A stretch of 64,000 nucleotides of DNA from Nymphaea colorata (lineage: Eukaryota > Streptophyta > Magnoliopsida > Nymphaeales > Nymphaeaceae), in NCBI RefSeq assembly GCF_008831285.2, contig NC_045138.2:36075115-36139114 (forward strand). The letters are read 5' to 3'. The translations under genes and the position numbers were made by a program. The notes under the pieces were generated by a model, which was not told the DNA's origin, made no database searches, and was given only the letters and a program-made list of their open reading frames with translations. Positions 23,362 to 34,600 of this stretch are shown here, piece by piece (within the stretch, counting starts at the first letter, position 1; every line of letters starts with the position of its first letter).

Positions 23362-23909
23362 TCATCCGCATCCCACCTTCCCACTGCGTACTGTATTTAT
23401 GGCCGTCCGCTTCCAGTACTTTGTTGACATCATCTCTTTCCAAATGTCGGCAAGCTTCTTGTCAATCTCCGCAAAGGAGATGCATCTCGAGTATCGAACT
23501 GTTTGTTTCTTCAATTTGATGGTCTTACATCCAAGCCTTATCATAGGTGAATGGAGCATTTGTTCATCGTATTGATATGTTTTGCTTGGGTTACCATCCA
23601 ATGCGTACGTACCTAGTCTTGAGCCTAGCCTAATTTTGATATCATGCTCTCCACTCTTGCACGCTGTCATGTCATTTCAGTCGGCGACTTCGCTTTCGGT
23701 GAAAAAGGGCACTCATGTCCTGGGGCAGTTGTCCGGTTCTGCAGCCAGACATCCTTTTTCTCGTTGTTAGCCACCTTCCAAACTTGGGGTTCGACTCTGC
23801 TTTCGCGATCCATCTCCCATTCTTGAAGACACTTGGAACTTTGATTTTCGAGTTCATTTCTCTTCTTATTCAAATAATTCACGGATTCTGCTATGTAATT
23901 AGAGGACAA
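23362..23909 (-). other. Possible degraded coding sequence, unidentified
   Basis: Two minus-strand frames (23,667-23,909 and 23,362-23,670) overlap by four bases and together give about 180 residues of polar composition without low complexity (for example EIDKKLADIWKEMMSTKYW). This could be one reading frame split by a single-step frameshift or two exons. No family is recognised and no splice pair is obvious. Confidence 0.25.
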
Positions 23910-24140
23910 ACTGATACAGCTATTATGGTCGTACGCTATGTATTTGAAAACATGTAACTAAAAATTCACCAGAATTTGATAGTGCAAGTTGGATTCCGAG
24001 AGATGATAAAGTTAAAACTGGTAGGCTTGAAATCTTTATAAAAACGGAATGTGCATAAAGAATTTTCGTATGTTCTTCGTCACTTTATAGTTTTCACCAT
24101 TCTGCGCTTGCTTCATATAAGGTCATGTTATATATATCTA

Positions 24141-24158
24141 TGTGTGTGTGTGTGTGAA
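24141..24158. repeat. TG microsatellite
   Basis: A TG dinucleotide run of about nine units preceded by a TATATATC tract. Confidence 0.85.
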
Positions 24159-26839
24159 AGATTGGTCAACTCTGGAAGTCGGGACCCATGTGGACGACTT
24201 TCAAGTCATGGGCTACCAACCACTAGGGTGTGTGGTGTCGTTTTGCTCATCTTTAGGGATAGTAAACAAGGGGCAACTAGGTGCCATGTCAAAGCAGCCG
24301 CGTCCAAAGTTTGATTCCTTCTCACCAGAGGACAAAAATTGCAGCATGTGGACCAAGTCCAGGGTCAAGTTTTCTAATAGGACCATGTACGAGGCTTGAG
24401 TCATCTACCTCGTCCCTATCTCACCCAATTGTTTGCTCACTGATTGCAGTTGGGATTAATTGGCCTTAAAAAAATATGTGCACTACTACTAATTCAAATA
24501 GTAAAGTGATAATAATTGGAGGATGCGGGCCTGCGTGTTGAAGCACTAAAAAAATGGGATGATAAAGGAATTCTGCGAGACTCTGATCATCTGTAGTCGC
24601 AGAGAATGGCGGAGGTTTATGTTGGTGCGTCAAGCCCTGCATTATTCATATTCGGCTGCAAAAGATAACATAAACGGCTGGGAATTAGATTGTGGAAGGA
24701 GGGAGCAAAGGCAGCGTAATCAGATTTGGCTGCAAAATATAGCAGGAAGAAGTGCAATACTGAATGTGCATAGAGAGGGGAAACAAGAGAATTTTGGCGG
24801 TGTCCTCCACATGGTTTGGTTCTTCAGAATCACGACGTTAATGTCAGTGTTGCTAGAACAAAGTCGAGCAGTGGAATTTTGAGAGCTTGACTGGTTATTC
24901 ATCTGTTCGGTCCTCGAAGTTCTTTTCACAAACAAATAATTTGATCTGGACATATCCTTTTTTTTTCTTGGGGCAAATTATTGATGCAGATGGCAACGTG
25001 GAGCACGCCACTAGCAAGGTAAAGATAGAGTTGGCTCTAAAGAAGAATCTAACATCCTGGTTTCGGAGGCCACTACTACTTTTTTATAACCATCTGATCA
25101 ATAATGGCTATCAGAGGGAGGACTCATGAATGAAGGTGAATCCTTGTACATTTTGCTTTCAATCTCGACAGGCAGGCCCATGTTCTATCGTACCTACCAA
25201 ACGTGGTGAAGAAAAGAAGGATTTGTTCTAACATGACATGAACGTGATTGGCTAGACTTAGATGTTGAGATCCTGATAATTTTGAGACCCACGATTTCAA
25301 GTTGATATCCTTTCAAAACTTTTGGATAATGTAAACTGGGAACGAAGGGTTCTAAGGATCTCAGCTATGCGGCTGCGTTGGTGTGAATTGGGTTGAAGCG
25401 GAACTTACTATTGGAGTTGACGGATCCAGTTCGATGTATGTCTTTTTTTTTTTTTTTCTTGTACATTCATTTTCTTCGTTCAATGATATTTTTTTGTTGA
25501 AAATTTTTAAATAAAAAAAAAAAAAAAACACTGGCTCTCATCCTTCCTCGATCTGATGATCTTAGTTTGAGAAACCGAGAACGTAGTTTTTTCCGCATCG
25601 GGGCTATAAATGTAAGTTCGTTTTGACTTTGAAAGTCCACTTTTAGAGTCAGCCAAGAGAGGAGAAGTTGGGGGCATGGCACGGGAACGGGAACGGGAAC
25701 GGAAGCTGTGGTTATAGACGGCCGGGCTTCTTATTCGCAATTGCGCGCGCCGACCGATACAGATTACTAGCATTTACTAAACTATTTTTAGCGGGAAAAG
25801 AACATGAACCAACCATCCTGGTTAAAGATAGATAGATAGGTGACGTTTGATGATGCTGAGCTTCCTACTCAAAAGCGAAAACAGGTAACGACTCGATGCT
25901 TCCCTGTTAATTAACGAGAGGAAGTTTGTTCTCTCTCTTTTTTCTTTTTGGTAAAAGTGATTAAGAAAAGCTTTGAGGAGAGCCAATAAATGAAGTGAAC
26001 AAAAGCCAACGACCAGAAAAACGCGGAATTGGGGTGCGTGTTGATGTTACACTTGGCACTGGGGACCGAGCGAGAAGCTTCTCTTGCTTTAGGGAGGGCT
26101 CGTCGGTTCCCAAGACGAGACACACACGACACGACTTGGACATCTTAATTTTGATTGATCCTTGTGTGAGTCGCTAAGCTAAGCACGCTTCTGGAATCCC
26201 TAGGGAGTAAGCCTTGAATTCTTTCTCGGCTCTTCTTAATACAATATGCTTCTCTCTTTTCATAACGAGGGCGAGTCTCAAAATTTACTGACGACCCATA
26301 CGCTTTTTTCCCTAAATCTATATTCATGCAATTATTTCACTTATAGTTGTGTTCCCATCACAGAGACGTGAGGAGTGCCGTCATGAATATGAGAGGGAGG
26401 GCGAAGGGCTTTGTGTCTATGGACCCACAATCTCAACCACTCTGCACCTGCTGTCTGCCGATGGGCACATGCGACGAGGGAAACGACCAAACATCGCGAG
26501 TCCACAAAGTCAAATTCCACGCGAGATGGTCGCATCTCCCAACGCGCACCACCCCCCTCTTCCGTTTTGACTTCTCAGTCAATTCTCCATTTCTTTAAAT
26601 ATAATATAACGCAGACGAGTTTCAAAAATGAGGGAACCGAGGCAGTCGATAGATAGAACTCTAGAAACGAAGAAGAAGAAAGAGAGATGCGTATCTACAA
26701 AAGGGGAAAAGAAGTACAAGAGAGTGGCGACCCCATCCCATAAGGAATCCCCCGCTAAACTAAAAGGAAAAAGAAGAAAGACACCAAAAACAAAGAAAAA
26801 AACAAGGAAAATTAAGAAAAAAAAAACTTCCATTGCTGA

Positions 26840-27490
26840 TCACATAACGCGCCAAGACTCCAACGTAGGGAAGGACGTGGGGAAGGTGGGGAAGTCGAGT
26901 GTCGGGTTCGCTTGTACTGTTTCGAACCCGAAGCGGTCCGTCTGAACCGAGACGGGGTGGTTCAGCAGGAAGGCCGACGTGTCCAGAGTGGGAAGCATCC
27001 CCCCGCCCGCCGCTCCGACGTGCAAACCGGACTGAGGCCTCTGAGGCTCGGGTTTCAGGATGAGGGAGCTTCCTCCCAGGGCCGTGGGGCACCGGATTCC
27101 CGTGATCTGCTGGACCATCTGGCGGAAGTTCGCGGGGTCGGCGTTGATGAACGTCGTCGGCGACTTCTTCGACGCGCGGGACTTCCTCTTGGAGATGCGC
27201 CCGGTGGGGGGAGGGGCGACGGTGGTCCGACGGCTGGAAGCGGGGAGGGACCCGTCTGTCTCTGAGCTCGTGGCGCTCGTGGTAGTAGTGGCGGTGGTGG
27301 TGATGGTGCCTGCGAGGGAGGCCGGCTTGGGGAGGGATGCGAGGGAGTCCGTGTTGCAGATCTCGAGCTGAAGTGCCCGCGTCAGGGCGTCCGTCTCGCG
27401 GCTCATGAGGGTCTCCGAAAACCAGGAATCGACGGTCAGAGGTGACCGGAAGGCCCATGTGTCGAGGCTAGAGCAGTCCTGAGACGCCAT
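26840..27490 (-). CDS. VQ-motif protein, calmodulin-binding protein 25-like
   Basis: A single uninterrupted frame of 216 aa. Residues around 105-130 read KRKSRASKKSPTTFINADPA followed directly by FRQMVQQITG, the VQ motif FxxxVQxxTG. VQ proteins are plant nuclear or plastid cofactors that bind WRKY factors and often act as MAP-kinase substrates in defence and abiotic stress. This subgroup, with an SRASK/R-SPTT-INAD lead-in, resembles the calmodulin-binding AtCAMBP25/VQ15 type. Ser/Thr/Ala-rich low-complexity flanks and a Phe/Pro-rich C-terminus (LDFPTFPTSFPTLESWRVM) fit the family. Lack of introns is also typical. The start is the only in-frame ATG near the 5' end. Frames on the other strand and frame 3 are GC-rich shadows. 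Confidence 0.92.
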   Translation of the reverse strand: MASQDCSSLDTWAFRSPLTVDSWFSETLMSRETDALTRALQLEICNTDSLASLPKPASLAGTITTTATTTTSATSSETDGSLPASSRRTTVAPPPTGRISKRKSRASKKSPTTFINADPANFRQMVQQITGIRCPTALGGSSLILKPEPQRPQSGLHVGAAGGGMLPTLDTSAFLLNHPVSVQTDRFGFETVQANPTLDFPTFPTSFPTLESWRVM

Positions 27491-28527
27491 GGCTTCTCTT
27501 CTCTCCTCGGAAATTCTAACAAAAAGGCCTCAGCCAAGTGTTGGACCTTCGACTTAACTGACGACCGATTGAAGATCAATGCCTCTCTTTTCTCCCTTTC
27601 CAAAAGGAACTAGTTGGTACTTTCAAGGAATGGAGGCAGAGAATGGAACGGTCCCAGAGCCTCCAGAGAGAAGAGAGTCGGCTCTGCAGTAAGGGACAAA
27701 GCGGTGGCGGAATATTCGAAGCAACTCCGAAGGGGATATGGGTTACAGGGAAGAAGCTTCCTGGAGAAGAGTTACAGAGGTATGAAGAGAAGGAAATGAC
27801 GAAAAGCTCCACGACAAAAACGAGCAAATGCTAGCAAAAAAGGGGATAGGCTAGGGCTATGAGAAAGAACATGAGTTGTACTGTATTCCTGAGCTTTCTA
27901 CGAAAATCAAACCAAATGCACGAGACACTGCAGAGATCTTCGAAATGCCAGGCAGAAGAAAGGGCTAGTCCCTTATCCAGAGATTTTACTGAAACTTCTC
28001 GAAGAAAACCCACTAAACTCAGGCTAACGAACCACGAAAGACTGAACCTAATCCCAGATACCCCTAGATCCCAATTCAGGACACCGATCCCAATCGTCTC
28101 TCACATCTCAAGGGAAAGACCAGCAACAGAGAGGGAGGAAGGGGGCACTCCTGCAGTCACGACAGTTACGTATGTATACACTTGACAGTTGCGTGCGAGA
28201 GAAGCAACTGCGCGCCTCTACCAAAGAATCAGAACGTTTTCCTTTTTCGGACGCCGGAAGGCCCCCAGTAAATGAGTCTGGTTCGCCGGAGGACGATCAC
28301 AATCCCCTCGGAAAACGAGAAGTTCAGTCGAGAGCCTCTCTCTCCGAGATGGACAAACCGGCAACACACTATCGCGTAATTCTCACTCTCTGTGTTCACT
28401 GATGAGCGAGTGGGAGAAGGAGGGAGGGATGCAATCCTGAGAGGAGGAGGGAGGGAGGCAGAAAGAAGGAGCGAGAAGGAGGACGGATGATGGAGATAAG
28501 GAGGAGGACGCCTAGAGCCTCGGTACG

Positions 28528-28536
28528 CTTAAATAG
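28528..28536 (-). promoter_or_regulatory. TATA-like box, possible distal VQ gene promoter
   Basis: The minus strand reads CTATTTAAG, followed downstream by a CT-rich leader-like stretch (28,400-28,510), the usual look of a plant core promoter and 5'UTR. It lies about 1 kb upstream of the VQ ATG. A TTTTTGTTAG acceptor-like site just before the ATG would allow a 5'UTR intron. Linkage to the VQ gene is inference. Confidence 0.4.
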
Positions 28537-28573
28537 GTTGGACCCCCTCGACCGCAACCGCGTCATCGAGCTC

Positions 28574-28741
28574 CACGTGGCACGCCCATCGGTACGGTCT
28601 CCCGGGGTGGGACCCGCTCCTTAAACCCTTGGGTTGGGTTAAAGTTAAGAGGCGTCGCAGTGATGGCCGATGGGGAGAGAGCACCAGTCAGCGCGCCAAG
28701 TTGACCGTCAAAACGCGTTGCCCTCGACGGCCCCCCACGTG
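28574..28741 (-). promoter_or_regulatory. Two G-boxes and a W-box-like motif
   Basis: CACGTG occurs at 28,574-28,579 and 28,736-28,741, both in a GC-rich stretch upstream of the TATA-like site. TTGACCGTCAA at about 28,702 contains a W-box core (TTGACC). Such motifs fit stress or ABA control and WRKY binding, but are short and unproven. Confidence 0.4.
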
Positions 28742-28949
28742 GTCCGAAATGACGGAATGGCCCCTTCCATGCCCTACCCCTACGTTCTGTAATTCCCACG
28801 GGATTTCAGCGCTCTGGGAGGGTAGTTTTGGACCGGGCATGGGCTTTGGCCTCTCACGGGGTGGTATCATCCTTTTGGTCGAAAATAACCCTCCTTCTCC
28901 CTCTCCAACCCGGCTTCCAGAACATGTCGAGTCAGAAGAGATATAATAA

Positions 28950-31440
28950 AATCATTCACGTCCCTTAGCCAGAAAAGGCTTCCGAGCTAACCGCCCATCG
29001 ATTAAACCCCGCCCCCGTTCTGAGTTGGGCTCCGGCCGGCCAGGAGCCCCTTCTCGTCGGTCCCCGCCATCTCTCTCTGATCCTGGTCCGACTCGATTCT
29101 AATAAAAAAAATAAAAATATTTATATTTTGTATTCAGAATAAAAATGCAAAAAAAAAAAAAGAATACATACAATTATGTATTCTTGTTTGAGGTCAAGTA
29201 CCCAAAAATATGTCGGACATCCAGCAAGATGCCCATTTTTAATAAAAAGGAATTGGCTAACTTTAATTTATCTTTGAGCTTAGCCTAGCTGGAGTCTACT
29301 CCAACAAGCAAGAAAAGATTAGCCAGTTAGATACTTGATTGTGATCGTGCTTAACCATTTTTTCTTTAACTAGTTTTGATGTTAAAACAAGACGTCTTAA
29401 ATATCTATTTTGCAGGGCATCTAAATGCCCTTGTCTACTTTGAAACAAAATTCTTAGACTTTGAGATCCACAGATCTAAACTCAAAACCTCCCTTTTATC
29501 TTAGATCATACTTTTTTGGGGATGAAAGAAAATAAAATTGGGGTTGCAATTATGAATCGTAACTTTGACTATAAGATCTTTAATGGAATAAATCGTGGAT
29601 TTTTTTACTGCATTTGCAAAAACATGCTGCATCAGTGTACATAAACGATGTGTTTTTAAAAAGAGCAACCCCTGAACGCGTCCACTTTTTTGCACATTAC
29701 AGTGCAGAAAATGCAATGCAGCGTTCCTGTTATCCAGTGCCTTTTGATGTTTTGCCTGTCAATTTATTTATCACCATCTAATGTCGAACTCAGCCTCACT
29801 TTTTTAAATCTTACTACGTTCCAAAAACAAAGTATTCATGTTATTGGATACTCTTTAAAAGTAGTTTGACAACGAAAACATTTGTACCATGAATCACTCA
29901 AAAATTTAGATTGATTCATAAAGCACTGTCGTATGATGTTTTATGAATTTCACCCAACCGTTGGAACATAAACTTACCAAACAATAACAAAAGCAAAATA
30001 TTATAGTTGCTAAAGGATTTCTTAAAGCTCATTCATTTGTGAATGTCTCGTGTGAATCTATATTCATAAAACACTTACAAACTATTCCCCTGTTATCTTT
30101 CCTATAAATTTATCAAGTATTGAACAAAATACTCTATGCCGCCACATTTATTGGAAGGGTTTGTTTTTATTCTTAACGTATACCATTTGCGAATCTTTCG
30201 TAGAAACAGGTGAGGTGACGGGGCCCGTTTCTAAAACTCCTCCAAAGCGTGACCCTCAAGCGAGGCAGGTCCCCGAAGGGCAGTCCCGTCATTCCGCAGT
30301 GCGACTGACTTTGGGATGTGTTGTGTTGTTGTCCTCATCCCAGCAAGCCAAAGCAACTTGCCGGATAAACAAAGGCCCAGTATAAGGCTAATCTGGTAAT
30401 TTTGCCCCATTCACCTCGGTGATTACGGACGGGGGGGGGGGTGTTTTCTGCAAAATCAGTTAGATTGCGCGGCCGCCTGAATATTATTTTAATATTCACG
30501 AGAATATGCTTCACGACCGCCTGCATGACGCACCTTTCTCGTCACGCTGACGCCTCAGTAGATGGATCAGCCACGCCACGCCGCCTTCTCGACGGCCATA
30601 AATTGGGCGCCCAATTTCTAGCTATTTACTCAGAATTAATGGCGCCATCATAATTTCTCACCCGAGTTACTTTTCGTATTTATTTATTTTTATTGCCCCA
30701 CCCCCCGGTTTATCCGCCGCTAAGCTGCAGGTGTCTCGTTGGCGCGATCGTGAAGCTTTATTGTGGTGTTGCTCTCCATTAATGGATCTGGATCCTGTTC
30801 AGAGACCATCGTTTACCCTCTCGCAATCGGACTTGTCTTTAACATGTGCTTTGAATTTTTTGCATCTTGTAAATTCATGTGAATATTAAGTACCAAGATA
30901 TCGATTCATCTCCCAACAAGAACATCTCTTGATGGGATGTCGGAACGGGTGATGTTCAATGAAAGCTGATTATACACATCAAGGCATGATGTGAAGTTAA
31001 CAAACGAAGCAGGAAAAAAAGGGTGAGGAGAAGTTGCAAGGAAACGATATGAATGGTTGCAAGGCGATTCAAGTGATGGATCTCATCTATCTGATTACCG
31101 CAATCTTGGGTGCCAACATCACTTTCTTCCCCGTCCCCGTCTTCTTCTAAGGGTAAGTAAGCATGACATCCTTGGAAGCTACTCCAAGTTAAAAGGAAGG
31201 GACATCAAAAGTTTGAATTTCCATGCCTTCTTGGATGGTGGCAAATTGCTTCTTAGCGCAAGGAATGCTTTAATTACTTCTTACCCATATGCTCATGGTG
31301 ATCAGCATACTATTAGCCTAAAGATGGAAAAATAAATACCATCTCCATGTGGATCTGTCCCTTTTCCAGTCAATATATTTCAAAGTCCAATATATTTAAA
31401 ATTTTAATAGTGATTCTAATCAATATATTTGAAAGTCCAA
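28950..31440. other. Intergenic DNA, no gene seen
   Basis: AT-rich apart from a GC-richer patch at 30,190-30,720 that includes an 11-base G run (30,431-30,441). A plus-strand frame at 31,057-31,335 has no recognisable motif. Confidence 0.5.
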
Positions 31441-31454
31441 GCACGACCCCGTGG

Positions 31455-31650
31455 CAGGGGCGGGGCCAACGGGGGCTAGCATGGCCCTCGCTCCGGTTCA
31501 AAATTTTTATTTTTAAAAATTTACATATAAATTTTTTAAAGAATTTTACTTGCCTTGTATAAAAATTTTGAAAAGTGATACTTCGACCCGTGTTAAAATT
31601 TAGAAACTTTAATTCGGCCCCATCATGAAAAATTTCTGGTTGTGCCTCTG
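31455..31650. mobile_element. hAT-like non-autonomous element (MITE)
   Basis: About 196 bp with imperfect terminal inverted repeats: left CAGGGGCGGGGCCA, right reverse complement CAGAGGCACAACCA. The interior is AT-rich, and GC-rich phrases lie inside each end. Flanking 8-mers CCCCGTGG and CCCCAAGG match at 6 of 8 positions, consistent with a decayed hAT target duplication. Elements with the CAGGGGCGGAGCCA end are common in plants. No transposase is present. Confidence 0.6.
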
Positions 31651-31659
31651 CCCCAAGGC

Positions 31660-34600
31660 TCTTTGTTCGAGCTCATGGGCAGAGTGAAATATTTTTAATT
31701 TTTTTTTGGGGGGCATACCTGCTGGCCAAGATTGTAGAACACTACTATTTCCATAACTCTTCTTATATGCTTCCGCTTCCGTAGAGAAAAATCCAAATCT
31801 CGACCGTTCGTCTAAATTTTGAATCTATATGATTTGCTTATGTTTTTGCATCATATATTGAAGTAGAGAAGAAGGCTTACGATCTCTTACGTTTCAAATA
31901 ACAAAAGACGATATTTTCTACTAGAAAAAAATCACAGTTCATAGCAAATTAAATAGTTAAAATCAAGACCATGACGGAGGAATGCAGAGAAGCCCAGTTA
32001 CTTGCCCAATTCGAGTGCGACCATCTTCGCCCAACGCGAGCTCAATGTGAACATGGGAATGAGCCCACTTCCCCCAGGGTAAGTCTGAAGAGGCCTCCAA
32101 CCATCACGTGAAGGGCGCGCATGGGCTCCGTATTTGTTTTTCTTTTATCGGACCCATACGTTTCCAAATCTTTCCTTGCTATATTTTGTACTTTGTCGAC
32201 CGCCTGTTCCCTACTTGATTATTCAAGTCAAAGCCGCCACCTGACTCGTCTAAGTCAGTCCTTTGACTCCACCAAGTCGTCGCGCCATGATCACGGAAAG
32301 CCAGGTCCGAGTCGAAGTGGGTCCTTCACGTCTTCGTTTTTATCTACTTGTTTTTTTTTTTTTTTTTTTTTTTAATTTTCGCTTCTTAATATCGTTGTGG
32401 ACTTCAAGGGGTTGTCCGCGTCAACCATTGGATTGGGTCTTCTTGATACTGCTGGATCTGTTTGGGTCTACGTTGGACCTGACTCTCGCTAGCTGCAGGG
32501 CTCGGGGGGCGAAGATCTAACTTAGTAATTAGTTATCTTATTGCTGCGTCTTTTTTGGATCTGGGTTATTGAAGTTGTTGCCTTGGTATTTGATTCAGTC
32601 CCTTGCAGTTGGATAAAGCATTCATGATCCGGATAGATCTGATCTTAAACCTCTAACCAAGTGCCCCTCCAGTGCTAGTGTGAAAAGAATATGGCAATTT
32701 TCCCTTTCCCCCCCTTCTACATACCACATATAATATGCGAAGGGAAAATATATCTATATGGTGATACACATTAATGTTTTATGTAACTCCGATGCCTTAA
32801 TCAAAATAATATATGTGTGGAGAATGACTGTCCGGATGAAAAACAACAACAGTTGGAAGATGCTAGCAACCTTTCGCATGGCTGCTCGAGCGCAGATCTA
32901 AAGATAAAAATTGAGAATTAGGTAAAAAAAAAAACAACTAAAATTGTATCGTTTAATTGAAAAAGCCAGTAATCGACATAAATGAAACAATGAAGTTCGT
33001 ATTGGCCGAAGCCGAAAGGAGCATCGGTCTGAGGTTGCCTGCAGCGGCTGATATGGGCCGGCGATGAACAGGAGCGATGATCTTGCATTGTTCATAGTCT
33101 TGAACAATAAAGATGGCATCTCCGTGGTATGCGTATTTCAAATGCAGTTACTGTCATACTTTATTGTTGGAAAAGAATGGGATTTGACATGCCGGACGCT
33201 GCCATGAGACGGGCGGCTCCATAATTCATTCACCATTACAAGTCCAAATGTTCTACTTTTTTTTTCGCTACCAGAAGAAACGATCGGAAGCGAGAATTTT
33301 TCAGGGAAAGAGATGAGACTGTTGGGCCACAATTCTTTCCAAGTCAAAACTGAAATCAATCAGGATATTATAGAAAACTGGAGGGGGAGGGGGAGGGGCC
33401 GTCCTCCATCTCTTTCAAGGAAAAAGGACCAAGTAAAGGTGGGAGAGAGAGAGAGAAAGATTGCTTCATTAGCATAAAAAAGTGATGAAAGATTGCTTGA
33501 TTAGCATAAAAAAGTGATGAAAGCATCCTCTTGGTGGCATCTTCTGCAACTGCAAGTCAAAAAGAAACTTCATACGCTAAAAGAAAAAGGGCAAAAATCG
33601 AATCGTAAACAAATTTCTGATAATTTTAGAGATCATGGGTGACGGCGGGTTCTTGACACAGACGACGCGAGATGGTCGTCATGTATGGGAGAGAGAATGG
33701 AAGGAAGTTGAATTGCGGAGAAAGCTTTTTTAGAGAACTTCTTGGAGTTGAAATTAACTGTTCGAGTTGACACCGGAAAGATAGAACGGTGAACGGAGCC
33801 GACCGCGACCCCCAGGTTATTTGGAGTTAGTTGTTATACAATTTTAAATTTTTAAGAAGTATTAATATGTAAATGAGAAAAAATATCTTGGAATATCAAT
33901 ATAAAAATCAATGTTTTTGACAGGTATGGTCAGAAACTATGAAGTCCATTGATGCTCACCCTCTACATCGGTTAAAGCAATTCCTTATTTTTGATGGTGA
34001 AAGATAGCTATGAAGGTGGGATTCAAATTGATGTCCGACCTAAATGCCGAAGATGCGAATACTCCATAAAAAATAATTCAGAATACTAAAAGGAAGATGT
34101 GATGAAATTAAATACGAATTTACTCTTGACCTTTCAAACAGTTGAAAATTTCAATTCAAAAACAAGTAGCTAGGTAAAGGGAGCTGCGCTTGTCATCTGA
34201 TCCACCAGACCACTTATCCGTGACGTCATGTCTCACGTACCCGAATTGCAAGGACCGAAATATCGTAAGTTTCACGTAAGGTTTTAGTGATCGAAATCAT
34301 GCTCCCGATCCGATCACGTGATCTAGCAAGATAACCTGACATCCACCGCCATTAACATGCATCGTGATGTCATTAGTATCTTCGTGATCGTCCCCACTAA
34401 TCTATAAAGTTCATAAAGGGATGGAGAACCAGTCACCAACTGGTGATAAATTAAGCATTTCCTCGCCGTGTTTAATTAACCTGATCACCACCCATTTACG
34501 GCTTAATTTACAAACCAATTGAGGCCAGTAATTCATCAAACCAGTCATACCAAAGAAAGAAACAAAGATCATGAACATACAACAAAGCTGTCCTACGCAG

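Larger units (their letters stand above)
19640..26300. other. Long intergenic region with no confident gene
   Basis: Mostly AT-rich with patches of mixed composition. It contains a C24 homopolymer, a GT microsatellite and a pair of overlapping minus-strand frames at 23,362-23,909, described separately. Plus-strand frames at 19,767-20,033 and 24,142-24,399 have no recognisable motif. I see no further genes or element ends. Confidence 0.5.

Noticed and set aside
26760-27458. 232-codon minus-strand frame over the VQ gene
   Set aside because: It is an Arg/His/Pro-rich shadow of the VQ frame, which carries the real motif and a proper ATG start.
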